The notes: a model not told the origin generated them from the sequence alone. A stretch of DNA of 64,000 nt from Mesorhizobium tianshanense (GCF_007830515.1 NZ_VLKT01000006.1:124001-188000); one strand, 5' to 3'; positions 39,815 to 50,415 are shown, counted from the stretch's first letter. Made by a program: numbers and translations.

Positions 39815-40432
39815 TCAGCGCGAATAGAATTCGACGACCAGGTTCGGTTCCATCTGCACGGCGAAGGGAACATCCGACAGGCCGGGGATGCGTCCGAAGG
39901 TCGCGGTCATCTTGTTATGGTCGACCTCGATGTAATCAGGCACGTCGCGCTCGGCCAGGCCTACCGATTCCAGGACGATCACCAGCTGCTTCGACTTTTC
40001 GCGCACTTCGATGACGTCGCCCGGCTTGCAGCGGTATGAGCCGATGTTGACGCGCTTGCCGTTGACGTTGATGTGGCCGTGGTTGACGAACTGGCGAGCG
40101 GCAAAAATGGTCGGCACGAATTTGGCGCGGTAGACGACCGCGTCGAGACGCGATTCGAGCAGGCCGATCAGATTCTCCGAGGTGTCGCCCTTGCGGCGGT
40201 CCGCCTCTTCATAGACCTTGCGGAACTGCTTTTCCGAAACGTCGCCGTAGTGACCCTTCAGCTTCTGCTTGGCACGCAGCTGCAGGCCGAAATCGGAAAG
40301 CTTGCCCTTGCGGCGCTGGCCGTGCTGGCCGGGACCGTATTCGCGTTTGTTGACCGGGGATTTCGGGCGGCCCCAGATGTTTTCGCCGAGACGGCGGTCG
40401 ATCTTGTATTTCGCGGATTCGCGCTTGCTCAT
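39815..40432 (-). CDS. rpsD: 30S ribosomal protein S4
   Basis: 205 residues from ATG 40432 ([20 protein letters not shown]); five further upstream codons are open but not conserved. Full-length S4: [20 protein letters not shown] near the N-terminus and the S4 RNA-binding domain in [20 protein letters not shown], with [18 protein letters not shown]. As in other alphaproteobacteria it stands alone instead of in the alpha operon. A terminator follows. The long region upstream (40433-40962) should hold its promoter. Confidence 0.99.
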   Translation of the reverse strand: MSKRESAKYKIDRRLGENIWGRPKSPVNKREYGPGQHGQRRKGKLSDFGLQLRAKQKLKGHYGDVSEKQFRKVYEEADRRKGDTSENLIGLLESRLDAVVYRAKFVPTIFAARQFVNHGHINVNGKRVNIGSYRCKPGDVIEVREKSKQLVIVLESVGLAERDVPDYIEVDHNKMTATFGRIPGLSDVPFAVQMEPNLVVEFYSR

Positions 40433-40962
40433 CGCATTCCCTTTCAAAACAACACACCCGGAACCTCATGGTCCGGTGAAGGAAACGCGCCCTCCTCTGG
40501 CCCCCGTTTTCGAGACCTGACAGGGTTTTCCCACGCAACGCGGCGGAAAACCCACGGGACACGTCATTCTAGACAAGACCTGAGACGGATAGATCGGCTT
40601 CCCAAACGTCTTGCGCACATAAAGAAACCACCGGGCGTTGCGGCCCGGTGTTGGTGGGCTGATTAAACGGAGATCGAACCGGTGTCAAGCTTGCGGCCGG
40701 CGCTGTTCATGGCAGGCGGATACGGGCGCGGCGTTCAGGAAGAAGATGGTGTGGGGCGTGGTCATCGCAAGGCCATACACCACAAGGCACGACGCTGCAG
40801 CGAGGCTTGGGTAGCGCTGGCTGCGGCTCGCTGAGGGACCGCTTCGACGCTTCCATTCAAAGCCCCGCGGTTTCGGCCGCGGGCTTATGTTTGACCGCTG
40901 GCCGGTCGCGTGGGAACCGAAACCGGCCCGCCCGGCGGGACGTGCCCGGTCGGAAGGGCGGA
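40433..40962. other. 530-base gap between rpsD and the DUF3008 gene
   Basis: No credible protein gene. It holds the rpsD promoter region and leader next to 40433, a terminator-like hairpin pointing left at 40619-40650 (reported separately), and a second GC-rich hairpin at 40860-40886 (stem AAGCCCGCGG with one bulged base) without a clear T-run. The interval between the two hairpins could encode a minus-strand RNA of about 200 bases, but I recognise no known RNA family. Confidence 0.5.
40619..40650 (-). terminator. Terminator-like hairpin upstream of rpsD
   Basis: Perfect eight-base stem CACCGGGC/GCCCGGTG with a six-base loop; on the minus strand it is followed by GTTTCTTTATG after the stem. 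It would end minus-strand transcripts coming from the DUF3008 side, or a small RNA, before they enter rpsD. Confidence 0.6.
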
Positions 40963-41151
40963 CTAGTGTTTCGATTTCTTCTCGGGCAAGCCCTTGCGCT
41001 TGGTCTCGGCGAATTCCTCGAGCTGCTTTTCGCTCATGGATTTGTACATCCCCTTCGATGCGCCTTTGAGCTCGCTCTTCTTTGTCTCGCCACGCTTGGC
41101 GGACAATGCCGCGCCGGCGGCTTTCTGCTGGGCCTTTGATGTGGCTGGCAT
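40963..41151 (-). CDS. DUF3008 small basic protein
   Basis: 62 residues from ATG 41151 (MPATSKAQQKAAGAALSAKR), with GGGAG eight bases upstream. The protein is nearly all lysine, alanine, glutamate and serine; SKAQQKAAGAALSAKRGE, LKGASKGMYKSMSEKQLEEF and the KRKGLPEKK tail match DUF3008, small proteins frequent in rhizobia. The composition suggests a nucleic-acid-binding or disordered, stress-related protein; function is unproven. Confidence 0.85.
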   Translation of the reverse strand: MPATSKAQQKAAGAALSAKRGETKKSELKGASKGMYKSMSEKQLEEFAETKRKGLPEKKSKH

Positions 41152-41211
41152 GATCGCTTCTCCCGTTTGCAATAGGAGGAAACGTATCGGTCGGGATGAT
41201 GTTCCTAAATA

Positions 41212-42030
41212 TCAGGAAATCGCCAGGCCAAATCCCTGCATCAGGCGGCGAGTCGGGAAATCAACCCGCTTTGAGGTGAAGACAGCAAGATCAGCGCCTT
41301 CCGACAACGCCTCGCCGCGATTCTTTGGTTCGATGTCCGCAAGCAGCGAGAGCGCCCGTCGCGCGATCGCTTCGGCGGGGTCGAGCCAATCGACCGGCCA
41401 GGGTGCTGTCTTGCGCATGCGGTTGGCCAGAAAAGGATAGTGAGTGCAGGCAAGCACGACGATGTCGGTCCTCAGCTCATCATGTTCAACGAAGCATGGT
41501 GCGATCTCGGCGCGCACGGCCTCTTCGTCGACAAAGCCCTCACGCATATAGACCTCGGCCAGCCCGGCCAGATTGTCGCTGCCGACCAGACGGACGTGGC
41601 ATTTCCGAGCCCATTTGCCGATCAGGTCGCGCGTATACTGGCGCTTGACGGTGCCGGGCGTCGCCAGCACCGAAACCAGCCCGGAGCGCGTGCGTTCCGC
41701 CGCCGGCTTGATCGCCGGCACCGTGCCGACGAAAGGATGACCGGGAAACCTTTCGCGCAATGCATCGATGACCAGCGTCGAGGCGGTGTTGCAGGCGATG
41801 ACCGAAATGGCCGGTGAAAACCGGTCGAGCAATTTGCCGAACAGCTCCAGTATATGTGCCCTCAGCGCCGGCTCCTCCCAAGCGCCATAGGGGAAAGCCG
41901 CGTCGTCGGCGACATAGACGAAGCGGCGATCGGGCATCAGCACGCGCGCTTCGCGCAGCACCGTTAACCCGCCGATGCCGGAATCGAACATCAGGATCGG
42001 GCGGGCATTTGAGGGGTCGGTCATCGTCAT
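41212..42030 (-). CDS. murI: Glutamate racemase
   Basis: 272 residues. Cofactor-independent racemase making D-glutamate for peptidoglycan. Motifs: [17 protein letters not shown] (Asp-Ser), [12 protein letters not shown], first catalytic cysteine in [17 protein letters not shown], and second in [16 protein letters not shown]. Full length. It is separated from the DUF3008 gene by 60 bases and transcribed in the same direction. Confidence 0.97.
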   Translation of the reverse strand: MTMTDPSNARPILMFDSGIGGLTVLREARVLMPDRRFVYVADDAAFPYGAWEEPALRAHILELFGKLLDRFSPAISVIACNTASTLVIDALRERFPGHPFVGTVPAIKPAAERTRSGLVSVLATPGTVKRQYTRDLIGKWARKCHVRLVGSDNLAGLAEVYMREGFVDEEAVRAEIAPCFVEHDELRTDIVVLACTHYPFLANRMRKTAPWPVDWLDPAEAIARRALSLLADIEPKNRGEALSEGADLAVFTSKRVDFPTRRLMQGFGLAIS

Positions 42031-42177
42031 TGATTATGAGAGAAGGCTGGGGACCACGAGAGGAGGCTGGCTGAAGCTTTGACCAATGATGCTGGAGCCA
42101 TCATGGTCTTGAAGCGACAAGGATGGTCACTCATGCGAAATAACATTCGGTTACTGGTGATTGCGTGACGATTGGTC

Positions 42178-43017
42178 CTAGTCTTTGTCTGTCGCCTTGC
42201 CGGCGCGCGCGGCCGCTGCCGGGAGCCGCCTTGGATCATCGCCCGGCGACCCGTCGCCGCGCGGCATGGCCGGCGAAAACCTGTCCAGCGACGATATGAT
42301 ACCGCGCAGCACCTTGAGCTCCGGCTCGGCGAAGCCGGCGCGCGTCAGCACCGCGCGCAGATTGTCGACCATCTTCGGCTTCTTCGGCGCCGGGCGGAAA
42401 TAGCCGCGTGCCTCGAGCGCGCCTTCCAGATACGCGAACAGGCCGTGCAATTGCTCCTTGGTCGCCGGCATCATGTCAGGGCTGGAAAAATTGGTTTTCG
42501 TCTCATCTTCCAAGCCCGACTTCATCCATTCATAGGACATCAGCAGGGCCGCCTGGGCGATGTTGAGCGAAGAGAAGGCGGGATCGACCGGGAAGGTGAC
42601 GATCTCGTCAGCCAGGCCGACCTCGTCATTGTAGAGTCCGAACCGCTCGCGGCCGAAGAGGATGCCGGTGCGCTGTCCGGATCGTTGGCGCGCCCTCAAC
42701 GCCCTGCCCGCCTCGACCGGTCCGCGCACCGGCTTGAAATTATCGCGCGCGCGCGCGGTGGTGGCGAAGACGAAGTTCAGGTCGGCGATCGCCGAGGCCA
42801 GATCGTCGAATACTCTGGCGGCATCGACGACGTGATCGGCGCGGCTCGCGGCGGCGCGCGCCTTCTCGCTCGGCCAGCCGTCGCGCGGATTGACGAGGCG
42901 CAGCTCGGCAAGGCCAAAATTCGCCATGGCACGCGCGACCATGCCGATGTTCTCACCAAGCTGCGGCTCGACCAGGATGATCGCCGGGGCGGGAAGGATG
43001 TCGTTGCTGGCTTGCAT
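42178..43017 (-). CDS. TrmJ-type RNA methyltransferase (SPOUT family)
   Basis: 279 residues from ATG 43017 (MQASNDILPAPAIILVEPQL); no strong ribosome site is visible, so the start is tentative. SpoU/TrmH-fold pattern: IILVEPQLGENIGMVARAMANFGL, LRLVNPRDGWPSEKA, GILFGRERFGLYNDEV and the knot motif PVDPAFSSLNIAQAALLMSY. In TrmJ this enzyme 2'-O-methylates position 32 of tRNAs. The extended C-terminal arm (about residues 170-279) is typical. Interestingly another position-32 enzyme, TtcA, is 3 kb away. It is divergent from icd. Confidence 0.9.
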   Translation of the reverse strand: MQASNDILPAPAIILVEPQLGENIGMVARAMANFGLAELRLVNPRDGWPSEKARAAASRADHVVDAARVFDDLASAIADLNFVFATTARARDNFKPVRGPVEAGRALRARQRSGQRTGILFGRERFGLYNDEVGLADEIVTFPVDPAFSSLNIAQAALLMSYEWMKSGLEDETKTNFSSPDMMPATKEQLHGLFAYLEGALEARGYFRPAPKKPKMVDNLRAVLTRAGFAEPELKVLRGIISSLDRFSPAMPRGDGSPGDDPRRLPAAAARAGKATDKD

Positions 43018-43235
43018 GATGTCAATGAACTGCTGTTTGCGGCATTTCAGCGTCCCCTGCCATATCCGGCCGCGAAAATGAAGCTTTCGCAGGGAATACC
43101 CGATGCCACGGTCGAGCCCGCCAGCGTGGATCGCTGTTTGCGCGGCCAAAAATGCTTTGATATACGGGCCGCATCCCCGGCCGAAAGCCATGCGGGCAAG
43201 GCCGTTCCGATCCCCAACAATGAGGCATTCTTTCC

Positions 43236-44447
43236 ATGGCGAAGATCAAGGTGGCGAACCCGGTCGTCGAACTCGACGGCGACGAGATGACCCGCATCAT
43301 CTGGCAGTTCATCAAGGACAAGCTGATCCACCCCTATCTCGACCTCAAGCTTGAATATTACGACCTCGGCGTCGAGCACCGCGACGCCACCAACGACCAG
43401 GTGACCGTCGATTCGGCCAATGCCATCAAGAAGTACGGCGTCGGCGTTAAATGCGCGACGATCACGCCCGACGAACAGCGCGTCGAGGAATTCAAGCTGA
43501 AGAAGATGTGGAAGTCGCCGAACGGCACGATCCGCAACATCCTCGGCGGCACCATCTTCCGCGAGCCGATCATCATGAAGAACGTGCCGCGGCTGGTGCC
43601 CGGCTGGACCAAGCCGATCATCGTCGGCCGTCACGCCTTCGGCGACCAGTACCGCGCCACCGACTTCCGCTTTCCCGGCAAGGGCAAGCTGACGATCAAG
43701 TTTGTCGGCGAGGACGGCACGGTGATCGAGCACGACGTCTACGATGCGCCGGGCGCCGGCGTCGCCATGGCCATGTACAATCTCGACGAGTCGATCCGCG
43801 AATTCGCCCGCGCCTCGCTGAACTACGGCCTGCTGCGCAATTACCCGGTCTACCTCTCGACCAAGAACACCATCCTCAAGGCCTATGACGGCCGCTTCAA
43901 GGACATTTTCCAGGAAGTCTACGAGGCGGAATTCGAAGCCGAGTTCAAATCCAAAAAGCTTTGGTACGAGCACCGGCTGATCGACGACATGGTCGCCTCC
44001 AGCCTGAAATGGTCGGGCGGCTATGTCTGGGCCTGCAAGAACTATGACGGCGACGTGCAGTCCGACACCGTGGCGCAAGGTTTCGGATCGCTCGGCCTGA
44101 TGACCTCGGTGCTGATGACGCCGGACGGCAAGACGGTGGAGGCGGAAGCCGCGCATGGCACCGTCACCCGCCACTATCGCCAGCATCAGAAGGGTGAGGA
44201 AACCTCGACCAATTCGATCGCGTCGATCTTCGCCTGGACGCGCGGCCTGGCGCACCGCGCCAAGCTCGACGACAACGCCGAGCTGAAGCGCTTTGCCGAG
44301 ACGCTGGAAAAGGTCTGCATCCAGACTGTCGAGGCCGGCTTCATGACCAAGGACCTGTCGCTGCTTATCGGCCCCGACCAGCCATGGCTCTCGACCACCG
44401 GCTTCCTCGACAAGATCGACGAGAATCTGCAGAAGGCGATGGCCTGA
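43236..44447 (+). CDS. icd: Isocitrate dehydrogenase (NADP, dimeric eukaryote-like type)
   Basis: 403 residues ([20 protein letters not shown]). It is the subfamily II enzyme found in rhizobia and mitochondria: [38 protein letters not shown] (substrate loop), [14 protein letters not shown], metal-binding [40 protein letters not shown] and the NADP-binding [15 protein letters not shown]. It converts isocitrate to 2-oxoglutarate in the TCA cycle. The 218-base gap upstream is shared with the divergent methyltransferase gene. Confidence 0.98.
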   Translation: MAKIKVANPVVELDGDEMTRIIWQFIKDKLIHPYLDLKLEYYDLGVEHRDATNDQVTVDSANAIKKYGVGVKCATITPDEQRVEEFKLKKMWKSPNGTIRNILGGTIFREPIIMKNVPRLVPGWTKPIIVGRHAFGDQYRATDFRFPGKGKLTIKFVGEDGTVIEHDVYDAPGAGVAMAMYNLDESIREFARASLNYGLLRNYPVYLSTKNTILKAYDGRFKDIFQEVYEAEFEAEFKSKKLWYEHRLIDDMVASSLKWSGGYVWACKNYDGDVQSDTVAQGFGSLGLMTSVLMTPDGKTVEAEAAHGTVTRHYRQHQKGEETSTNSIASIFAWTRGLAHRAKLDDNAELKRFAETLEKVCIQTVEAGFMTKDLSLLIGPDQPWLSTTGFLDKIDENLQKAMA

Positions 44448-44477
44448 GCATACGAGTGGAATGATCAGGCGAGCGGC

Positions 44478-45104
44478 ATGAGCAAGCCCGTCGTCTATGG
44501 GGCGGACTACAGCGTCTATGTGCGCATCGTCCGCCTCGTGCTCGAGGAAAAGGGCGTCGACTACGAACTTGTGCCGGTCGACATCTTTGCGGCGGACGGC
44601 ATTCCGGCCTGGTATTTCGACCATCACCCGTTCGGCCGCATCCCGGCCTTCGAGCATGACGGGTTTCGCCTCTACGAGACCAGTTCAATTGCCAGATATG
44701 TCGACGAGGCTTTCGGCGGACCTGCGTTGCAGCCCGTCAAAGCCCGGCCTCGTGCAACCATGAACCAGATCATCGGCATGCTCGACGCCTATGGCTATCA
44801 GGCGATGGTCTGGGATGTCGCTGTCGAGCGGCTGGAGAAAGAAGCGCCCGACGAGGCGCTGATCGCCGCCGAACTTGGCCAGGCGGCCACGGTGCTTCGC
44901 GTGATGACCTCGCTGAAAGCCGCCGGACCGTGGCTGCTGGGCGAGCAACTGACACTCGCCGACCTGCATGCAGCACCGATCATCGGCTATTTTCTCAAGG
45001 TCGCAGAGGGGCAGAAGCTGCTGGCAGAATTTCCCGGTATTCGGGATTGGTGGGAACGCATCGCTGCGCGCCCGAGCTTTGCCAACACCGAAAAATCCGG
45101 GTGA
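44478..45104 (+). CDS. Glutathione S-transferase family protein
   Basis: 208 residues. Thioredoxin-fold N-terminal domain with YSVYVRIVRLVLEEKGVDYE (candidate Ser/Tyr near the glutathione site), FGRIPAFEHDGFRLYETSSI (cis-Pro and glutathione-binding Glu-Thr-Ser), then an all-helical C-terminal domain including LLGEQLTLADLHAAPIIGYF with its conserved N-capping aspartate. It starts 30 bases after icd and could be cotranscribed. The substrate is unknown. Confidence 0.92.
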   Translation: MSKPVVYGADYSVYVRIVRLVLEEKGVDYELVPVDIFAADGIPAWYFDHHPFGRIPAFEHDGFRLYETSSIARYVDEAFGGPALQPVKARPRATMNQIIGMLDAYGYQAMVWDVAVERLEKEAPDEALIAAELGQAATVLRVMTSLKAAGPWLLGEQLTLADLHAAPIIGYFLKVAEGQKLLAEFPGIRDWWERIAARPSFANTEKSG

Positions 45105-45161
45105 CAAGCCTCTGAGAGGCCGAGAGCCTTCGTCAAATTCTCCCAGATCCTTATTATCCGA

Positions 45162-47828
45162 TCACGCGGCCTCCAGCGCCGCCTTCACCGCAGCGATCGC
45201 GTCCTCGGCCTTCGAGGCATCCGGGCCGCCGGCCTGGGCCATGTCGGGGCGGCCGCCGCCGCCCTGCCCGCCCAATGCCGCGGACGCCACGCGGACCAGA
45301 TCGACGGCGCTGAAGCGGCCGGTCAGGTCGTCAGTGACGCCGACCACGACGCTCGCCTTGTTGTCCTCAGCCGTGCCAACGAAGACGACGACGCCGGAGC
45401 CCAGCGACTTCTTGCCGGCATCGGCCAACGGCTTCAAATCCTTTGGCGCCACGCCCGATACCGCCTTGCCGAGGAAGCCGACACCGGCAATGGTCTCGTT
45501 TTCGGTCGGCACACCGGCTGGCGAACGGTCGCCCAGCGCCAGCTTCTTGCGCGCTTCGGTCAGCTCCTTCTCGAGCTTCTTGCGCTCGTCGAGCAGCGCC
45601 TCGACGCGAGCCGGCACGTCGGCCGGCGAAATCTTCAGCGTGGCAGCGACCGCCTTCAGCCGCTTGTCCTGCTCGTCGAGATGCTTTCTGGCCGCCTCTC
45701 CGGTCAGCGCCTCGATGCGGCGTACGCCGGCGGCGACGGCGCCCTCCGACACCAACCGGACCAGGCCGATATCGCCGGTGGCGCCGACGTGGGTGCCGCC
45801 GCACAGCTCGACCGAATAGGGCTTGCCGGCCTTGTCGCCGGCGATCCCGGTGCCCATCGACACGACGCGAACCTCGTCGCCATACTTTTCGCCGAACAGC
45901 GCCATGGCGCCCTCGGCGATCGCGTCGTCGACGCTCATCAGCCGCGTCGTCACCGGGCCGTTCTGCACGACGACCTCGTTGGCCATCGCCTCGACGCGTT
46001 CCAGCTCCTCGGCTGAAATCGGCTTCGGGTGGGAAAAGTCGAAGCGCAGCCGTTCCGGCGCGACCAGCGAGCCCTTCTGCGCGACATGGGTGCCGAGCAC
46101 CTCGCGCAGCGCCTCGTGGACAAGGTGGGTCGCCGAATGATTGGAGCGCAGCCGCGTGCGCCTGATATGGTCGACCTTCAATTCGACCGCTTCACCCGTC
46201 TTGACGGTGCCGTTGGTGACCTTGCCGAAATGCACGAACAGGCCGTCGCCCTTCTTCTGCGTGTCGGTGACCTCGATCGCAAAGCCCTCGCCCGTAATCA
46301 CGCCTGTGTCGCCCATCTGGCCGCCGGACTCGCCATAGAATGGCGTCTGGTTGACGACAACGCCTATCGTATCGCCGGCAACGGCGCTCTCCACCGCAAC
46401 GCCATCCCTGACCAGCGCCTGGACGATGCCTTCTGCCTGCTCGGTGTCGTAGCCCAGGAATTCGGTTGCGCCCGCCTTCTCGCGGACAGCGAACCAGACG
46501 GTCTCCGTGGCCGCATCGCCGGAACCGGCCCAGCTCTTCCGCGCCTCGGCCTTCTGCCGCTCCATCGCTGCATTGAAGCCGTCGAGGTCGACCGAAACGC
46601 CGCGCTGGCGCAAGGCATCCTGGGTGAGATCGAGCGGGAAGCCATAGGTGTCATAGAGCTTGAACGCCGTCTCGCCGTCGAGCCGGTCGCCGCTGCCGAG
46701 CGTCTCGGTTGCGTCGGCGAGCAGGCCGAGGCCGCGCGCCAGCGTCTTGCGGAAGCGCGTTTCCTCGAGCTTCAGCGTCTCTGATATCAGCGGCTGGCCG
46801 CGCACCAGTTCGGGATAGGCCTGGCCCATCTCGCGCACCAGCGCCGGCACCAGCCGCCACATCAGCGGATCGCGGGCGCCCAAAAGCTGTGCATGACGCA
46901 TGGCGCGACGCATGATGCGGCGCAGCACATAGCCGCGGCCTTCGTTCGACGGCAGCACGCCATCGGCGATGAGGAAGCTCGAGGCGCGCAGGTGATCGGC
47001 AATGACGCGATGGCTTGCCCGGTTCTTGCCTTCCGCCTTGACGCCGGTCGCCTCTTCCGAGGCACGGATCAGCGCCTTGAACAGGTCGATGTCGTAATTG
47101 TCGTGCTCGCCCTGCAGGACAGCGGCGATGCGCTCCAGCCCCATGCCGGTATCGATCGACGGGCGCGGCAGTTCGACCCGCTCCGCCTTCGTCACCTGCT
47201 CGAACTGCATGAACACGAGGTTCCAGATCTCGATGAAGCGGTCACCGTCCTCGTCCGGGCTGCCGGGCGGGCCGCCCGGAATGTCGTCGCCATGGTCGTA
47301 GAAGATTTCCGAGCACGGGCCGCAGGGGCCGGTATCGCCCATCGCCCAGAAATTGTCGCTGGTGGCGATGCGGATGATCCTGTCCTCCGGCAATCCGGCG
47401 ATCTTCTTCCAGAAGCCCGCGGCCGCGTCGTCGGTATGGTAGACGGTCACCAGAAGCCTATCCTTGGCGATGCCGAATTCGCGGGTGATCAGGTTCCAGG
47501 CAAGCTCGATGGCGCGCTCCTTGAAATAATCGCCGAACGAGAAATTGCCGAGCATCTCGAAGAAGGTGTGGTGACGGGCGGTGTAGCCGACATTGTCGAG
47601 GTCGTTGTGCTTGCCACCGGCGCGTACGCATTTCTGCGAGGTCGTGGCGCGCGAATAGGGACGGCTTTCCAAGCCGGTGAAGACGTTCTTGAACTGCACC
47701 ATACCGGCGTTGGTGAACATCAGCGTCGGGTCGTTGCGCGGCACCAGCGGGCTCGAGGCGACGACCTCGTGACCCTCTTTGCGAAAATAGTCGAGAAATG
47801 CCGACCGGATCTCGTTCACGCCACTCAT
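45162..47828 (-). CDS. alaS: Alanyl-tRNA synthetase
   Basis: 888 residues from ATG 47828 ([15 protein letters not shown]); a longer frame to 48014 runs over the recA terminator and is rejected. Class II core motifs: [52 protein letters not shown], and [17 protein letters not shown]. The editing domain contains [16 protein letters not shown] and the metal-binding [13 protein letters not shown]. The C-terminal DHHA1 domain ends [17 protein letters not shown]. recA lies upstream in the same direction, the usual rhizobial order. Confidence 0.99.
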   Translation of the reverse strand: MSGVNEIRSAFLDYFRKEGHEVVASSPLVPRNDPTLMFTNAGMVQFKNVFTGLESRPYSRATTSQKCVRAGGKHNDLDNVGYTARHHTFFEMLGNFSFGDYFKERAIELAWNLITREFGIAKDRLLVTVYHTDDAAAGFWKKIAGLPEDRIIRIATSDNFWAMGDTGPCGPCSEIFYDHGDDIPGGPPGSPDEDGDRFIEIWNLVFMQFEQVTKAERVELPRPSIDTGMGLERIAAVLQGEHDNYDIDLFKALIRASEEATGVKAEGKNRASHRVIADHLRASSFLIADGVLPSNEGRGYVLRRIMRRAMRHAQLLGARDPLMWRLVPALVREMGQAYPELVRGQPLISETLKLEETRFRKTLARGLGLLADATETLGSGDRLDGETAFKLYDTYGFPLDLTQDALRQRGVSVDLDGFNAAMERQKAEARKSWAGSGDAATETVWFAVREKAGATEFLGYDTEQAEGIVQALVRDGVAVESAVAGDTIGVVVNQTPFYGESGGQMGDTGVITGEGFAIEVTDTQKKGDGLFVHFGKVTNGTVKTGEAVELKVDHIRRTRLRSNHSATHLVHEALREVLGTHVAQKGSLVAPERLRFDFSHPKPISAEELERVEAMANEVVVQNGPVTTRLMSVDDAIAEGAMALFGEKYGDEVRVVSMGTGIAGDKAGKPYSVELCGGTHVGATGDIGLVRLVSEGAVAAGVRRIEALTGEAARKHLDEQDKRLKAVAATLKISPADVPARVEALLDERKKLEKELTEARKKLALGDRSPAGVPTENETIAGVGFLGKAVSGVAPKDLKPLADAGKKSLGSGVVVFVGTAEDNKASVVVGVTDDLTGRFSAVDLVRVASAALGGQGGGGRPDMAQAGGPDASKAEDAIAAVKAALEAA

Positions 47829-47971
47829 GAATACTGCCTTTTCGAGAGAACCGCCGATTGCCGGCGGAAAATAGCCATGGCCTTTTAGCCGTCGCACCGC
47901 ACCCTGTCCAGAAACACGGATTGCTCCAAACCGTAGCCTTTGCCGGCTGTCCAGGGCGGCCAGAGTCACCG

Positions 47972-48005
47972 CCAAAAAAGCAAACCGCCGGCCCAAGGCC
48001 GGCGG
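47972..48005 (-). terminator. Rho-independent terminator of recA
   Basis: Perfect nine-base stem CCGCCGGCC/GGCCGGCGG with a three-base loop; on the minus strand it is followed by TTTGCTTTTTTGG. It lies about 80 bases past the recA stop, isolating recA from alaS. Confidence 0.88.
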
Positions 48006-48083
48006 CATGAACACATCGATTACACCAACTCAATTCAGGATACGCGAATTCAAACAGGTACTCCGGCTGGCACAGCCTGCATC

Positions 48084-49181
48084 CTACATCGCGCCCGCTT
48101 CGTCCTCGAAACCGTCATCGCTGCTCTCGGCGCCGCCATCCTCGAGGAATTTCTCCGCGATCAGCCCGGCATTCTGCCTCAGCGCCAGCTCGATCTCGCG
48201 CGCCGTGTCGGGATTGTCGCGCAGGAACAGCTTGGCGTTCTCGCGGCCCTGGCCGAGACGCTGCGAATTGTAGGAGAACCAGGCGCCCGACTTTTCGACC
48301 ACGCCGGCCTTGACGCCGAGGTCGACCAGTTCGCCGGTCTTGGACACGCCTTCGCCATACATGATGTCGAACTCCACCACCTTGAAGGGCGGCGCCAGCT
48401 TGTTCTTGACCACCTTGACGCGGGTCTGGTTGCCGACGACCTCGTCGCGGTCCTTGACCGAGCCGATGCGGCGAATGTCGAGGCGCACCGAGGCATAGAA
48501 TTTCAGCGCGTTGCCGCCGGTCGTGGTCTCGGGCGAACCGAACATGACACCGATCTTCATGCGGATCTGGTTGATGAAGATGACCATGGTGTTGGAGCGC
48601 GAGATCGAGGCGGTCAGTTTGCGCAGCGCCTGGCTCATCAGGCGGGCCTGCAGGCCAGGCAGCGAATCACCCATTTCGCCCTCGATTTCGGCACGCGGCG
48701 TCAGCGCCGCGACCGAATCGACCACCAGCACGTCGATGGCGCCGGAGCGCACCAGCGTGTCGCAGATCTCCAGCGCCTGCTCGCCGGTATCGGGCTGCGA
48801 GATCAGGAGGTTTTCGAGATCGACGCCGAGCTTGCGGGCATAGACCGGGTCGAGCGCGTGCTCGGCATCGACGAAGGCGCAGATGCCGCCCTTCTTCTGA
48901 GCTTCGGCCACCGTGTGCAGCGCCAGCGTCGTCTTGCCCGAGCTTTCAGGCCCGTAGATCTCGACGATGCGGCCGCGCGGCAGGCCGCCGACGCCAAGCG
49001 CGATGTCGAGGCCAAGCGAACCGGTCGGCACCGTTTCGATCTCGACGACCTGCTCGTTTGCGCCGAGCCGCATGATCGAGCCCTTGCCGAAAGCACGCTC
49101 GATTTGCGACAGCGCCGCATCCAGAGCCTTTGATTTGTCCACTGCCTTGTCCTCTACAAGCCGCAAAGAATTCTGAGCCAT
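48084..49181 (-). CDS. recA: Recombinase RecA
   Basis: 365 residues ([20 protein letters not shown]). Walker A in [20 protein letters not shown], Walker B in [18 protein letters not shown], loop L1 [20 protein letters not shown], the signature [19 protein letters not shown] and L2 [19 protein letters not shown]. The acidic C-terminal tail ([17 protein letters not shown]) is present. RecA promotes strand exchange and LexA self-cleavage. The upstream region carries two near-consensus alphaproteobacterial SOS boxes and a terminator follows the gene. Confidence 0.99.
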   Translation of the reverse strand: MAQNSLRLVEDKAVDKSKALDAALSQIERAFGKGSIMRLGANEQVVEIETVPTGSLGLDIALGVGGLPRGRIVEIYGPESSGKTTLALHTVAEAQKKGGICAFVDAEHALDPVYARKLGVDLENLLISQPDTGEQALEICDTLVRSGAIDVLVVDSVAALTPRAEIEGEMGDSLPGLQARLMSQALRKLTASISRSNTMVIFINQIRMKIGVMFGSPETTTGGNALKFYASVRLDIRRIGSVKDRDEVVGNQTRVKVVKNKLAPPFKVVEFDIMYGEGVSKTGELVDLGVKAGVVEKSGAWFSYNSQRLGQGRENAKLFLRDNPDTAREIELALRQNAGLIAEKFLEDGGAESSDDGFEDEAGAM

Positions 49182-49239
49182 GATACATCACCCCTTGGTC
49201 GTCAATGAAGGCCGGACAATCCGTAATCCTTGCTAATTT

Positions 49240-49254
49240 GTACCTTATTTGTTC
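49240..49254 (-). promoter_or_regulatory. Candidate SOS (LexA) box, promoter-proximal
   Basis: On the minus strand reads GAACAAATAAGGTAC, a one-base mismatch to the alphaproteobacterial LexA box GAAC-N7-GAAC. It lies 59-73 bases upstream of the recA start codon, a suitable operator position. Confidence 0.6.
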
Positions 49255-49305
49255 TCGTTTGGAAAGAGACATCAAATATCTGAAAAACAAACAATATCCG
49301 GATTT

Positions 49306-49320
49306 GTTCTTTTTTTGTTT
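49306..49320 (-). promoter_or_regulatory. Candidate SOS (LexA) box, distal
   Basis: Plus strand GTTCTTTTTTTGTTT differs by one base from GTTC-N7-GTTC. It is 125-139 bases upstream of recA. The T-rich spacer makes a chance match more likely than for the proximal box. Confidence 0.4.
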
Positions 49321-49457
49321 CGTGTTTTCGGCTCCGGATGTATCCCGCTTCCCGCGCAGGATCGTGCTGCGATCTTCCGAATCGCGTCTTCGGTTGCCGG
49401 GTCCCGCCGGACAACCTAGTCTCCACCCGGGCAATCAGCAAAGGTCATCTCGCCGGC

Positions 49458-50390
49458 ATGATGAAGTCGCCGACAATCCTGGCCGCAGGCGGCGCCTATA
49501 TAGACCGGCGCGGCCAGGTTTCGGGCGCCTTTGCTCCGGCCGCGTCAAATCCCGGCACGATGCGCGAGGATGTCGGCGGCGCCGTCTTCAATGCCTTGCG
49601 CAGTGCGGTACGCCGCGGCGTCTCCGGCTCGCTGCTTTCGGTGCGCGGCGGCGATGTCCTGGCTGACAGGGTCGCGCGCGCCATCGCTTCCGCCGGCATT
49701 GCCGATCTGTCCGCGGTGTTCCTCGATCGCACGACGCCGAGCAACACAGTGCTGGTCGACCGCGACGGCGCGCTGATCGTCGGCCTTGCCGACATGGCGC
49801 TCTACGAACTGGCGCTTCCCAAGCAGATCCGCCGCGCCAAGGTGCGCGAGGCGATCGGCATTGCCGATGCGGTCCTGTGCGACGCCAACCTGCCGTCGGC
49901 GGCACTTGAGCGGCTGCTGGCGCTTGCCGCCGGCAAGCCGGTCTTCGCCCTCGCCATATCGCCGCCCAAGGTGGCGGGGCTCGCTCCGGTGCTCGGCAGT
50001 CTGGCGCTGCTCTTCATGAACCGAGGCGATGCCATCGCACTCACCGGTGCCGATATCGGCGCTGCGGAGCAAGACATTGTCGACGGCCTGAGGCGCGCGG
50101 GCCTCAAAAGCGGCGTGGTGACGGCGGATGACGGTGCGGTGCTGGGTTTCGACGAAGCCGGCGCCTTCTCGATCCTGCCGCCAGGAAAGGTCGCGGACGG
50201 CGCTGCCGATGCGCTGGCGGGCGCAACGGTCGCCGCCCGGCTGCGCGGCCTGACGCTGCGGGCGGCGCTGCGCGAAGGCGTTGCCGCGGCAATGCTCGCC
50301 ATCGAAAGTGCCGAATTTGCACCGGCCTTTACGGCGGCGAGTTTTGCCGAGGCGCTGGCCCTTATACCCGAGCCGCAGGACGTGGCATGA
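49458..50390 (+). CDS. PfkB family carbohydrate kinase (pseudouridine-kinase-like)
   Basis: 310 residues from ATG 49458 (MMKSPTILAAGGAYIDRRG); the open frame back to 49338 covers recA promoter DNA. PfkB fold: AGGAYIDRRG, SNPGTMREDVGGAVFNALRSA (N-terminal Gly-Gly motif) and VLVDRDGALIVGLADM. The usual catalytic G-A-G-D motif appears as GAADALAGATVAARL, keeping the aspartate. The N-terminal SNPG and overall pattern resemble PsuK, which phosphorylates pseudouridine. The partner glycosidase gene psuG, often next to psuK, is not present downstream. Ribokinase-type activity on another nucleoside is an alternative. Confidence 0.8.
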   Translation: MMKSPTILAAGGAYIDRRGQVSGAFAPAASNPGTMREDVGGAVFNALRSAVRRGVSGSLLSVRGGDVLADRVARAIASAGIADLSAVFLDRTTPSNTVLVDRDGALIVGLADMALYELALPKQIRRAKVREAIGIADAVLCDANLPSAALERLLALAAGKPVFALAISPPKVAGLAPVLGSLALLFMNRGDAIALTGADIGAAEQDIVDGLRRAGLKSGVVTADDGAVLGFDEAGAFSILPPGKVADGAADALAGATVAARLRGLTLRAALREGVAAAMLAIESAEFAPAFTAASFAEALALIPEPQDVA

Positions 50391-50415
50391 GGTGATGATG
50401 ACCGGCGGAGACAGC

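Noticed and set aside
40433..40962. tRNA, tmRNA, or 6S-like RNA in the long gap upstream of rpsD
   Set aside because: No cloverleaf, CCA end or recognisable consensus could be found; only hairpins were seen.
47829..48014. 62-residue N-terminal extension of alanyl-tRNA synthetase
   Set aside because: It crosses the recA terminator and is not conserved; [15 protein letters not shown] is the standard start.
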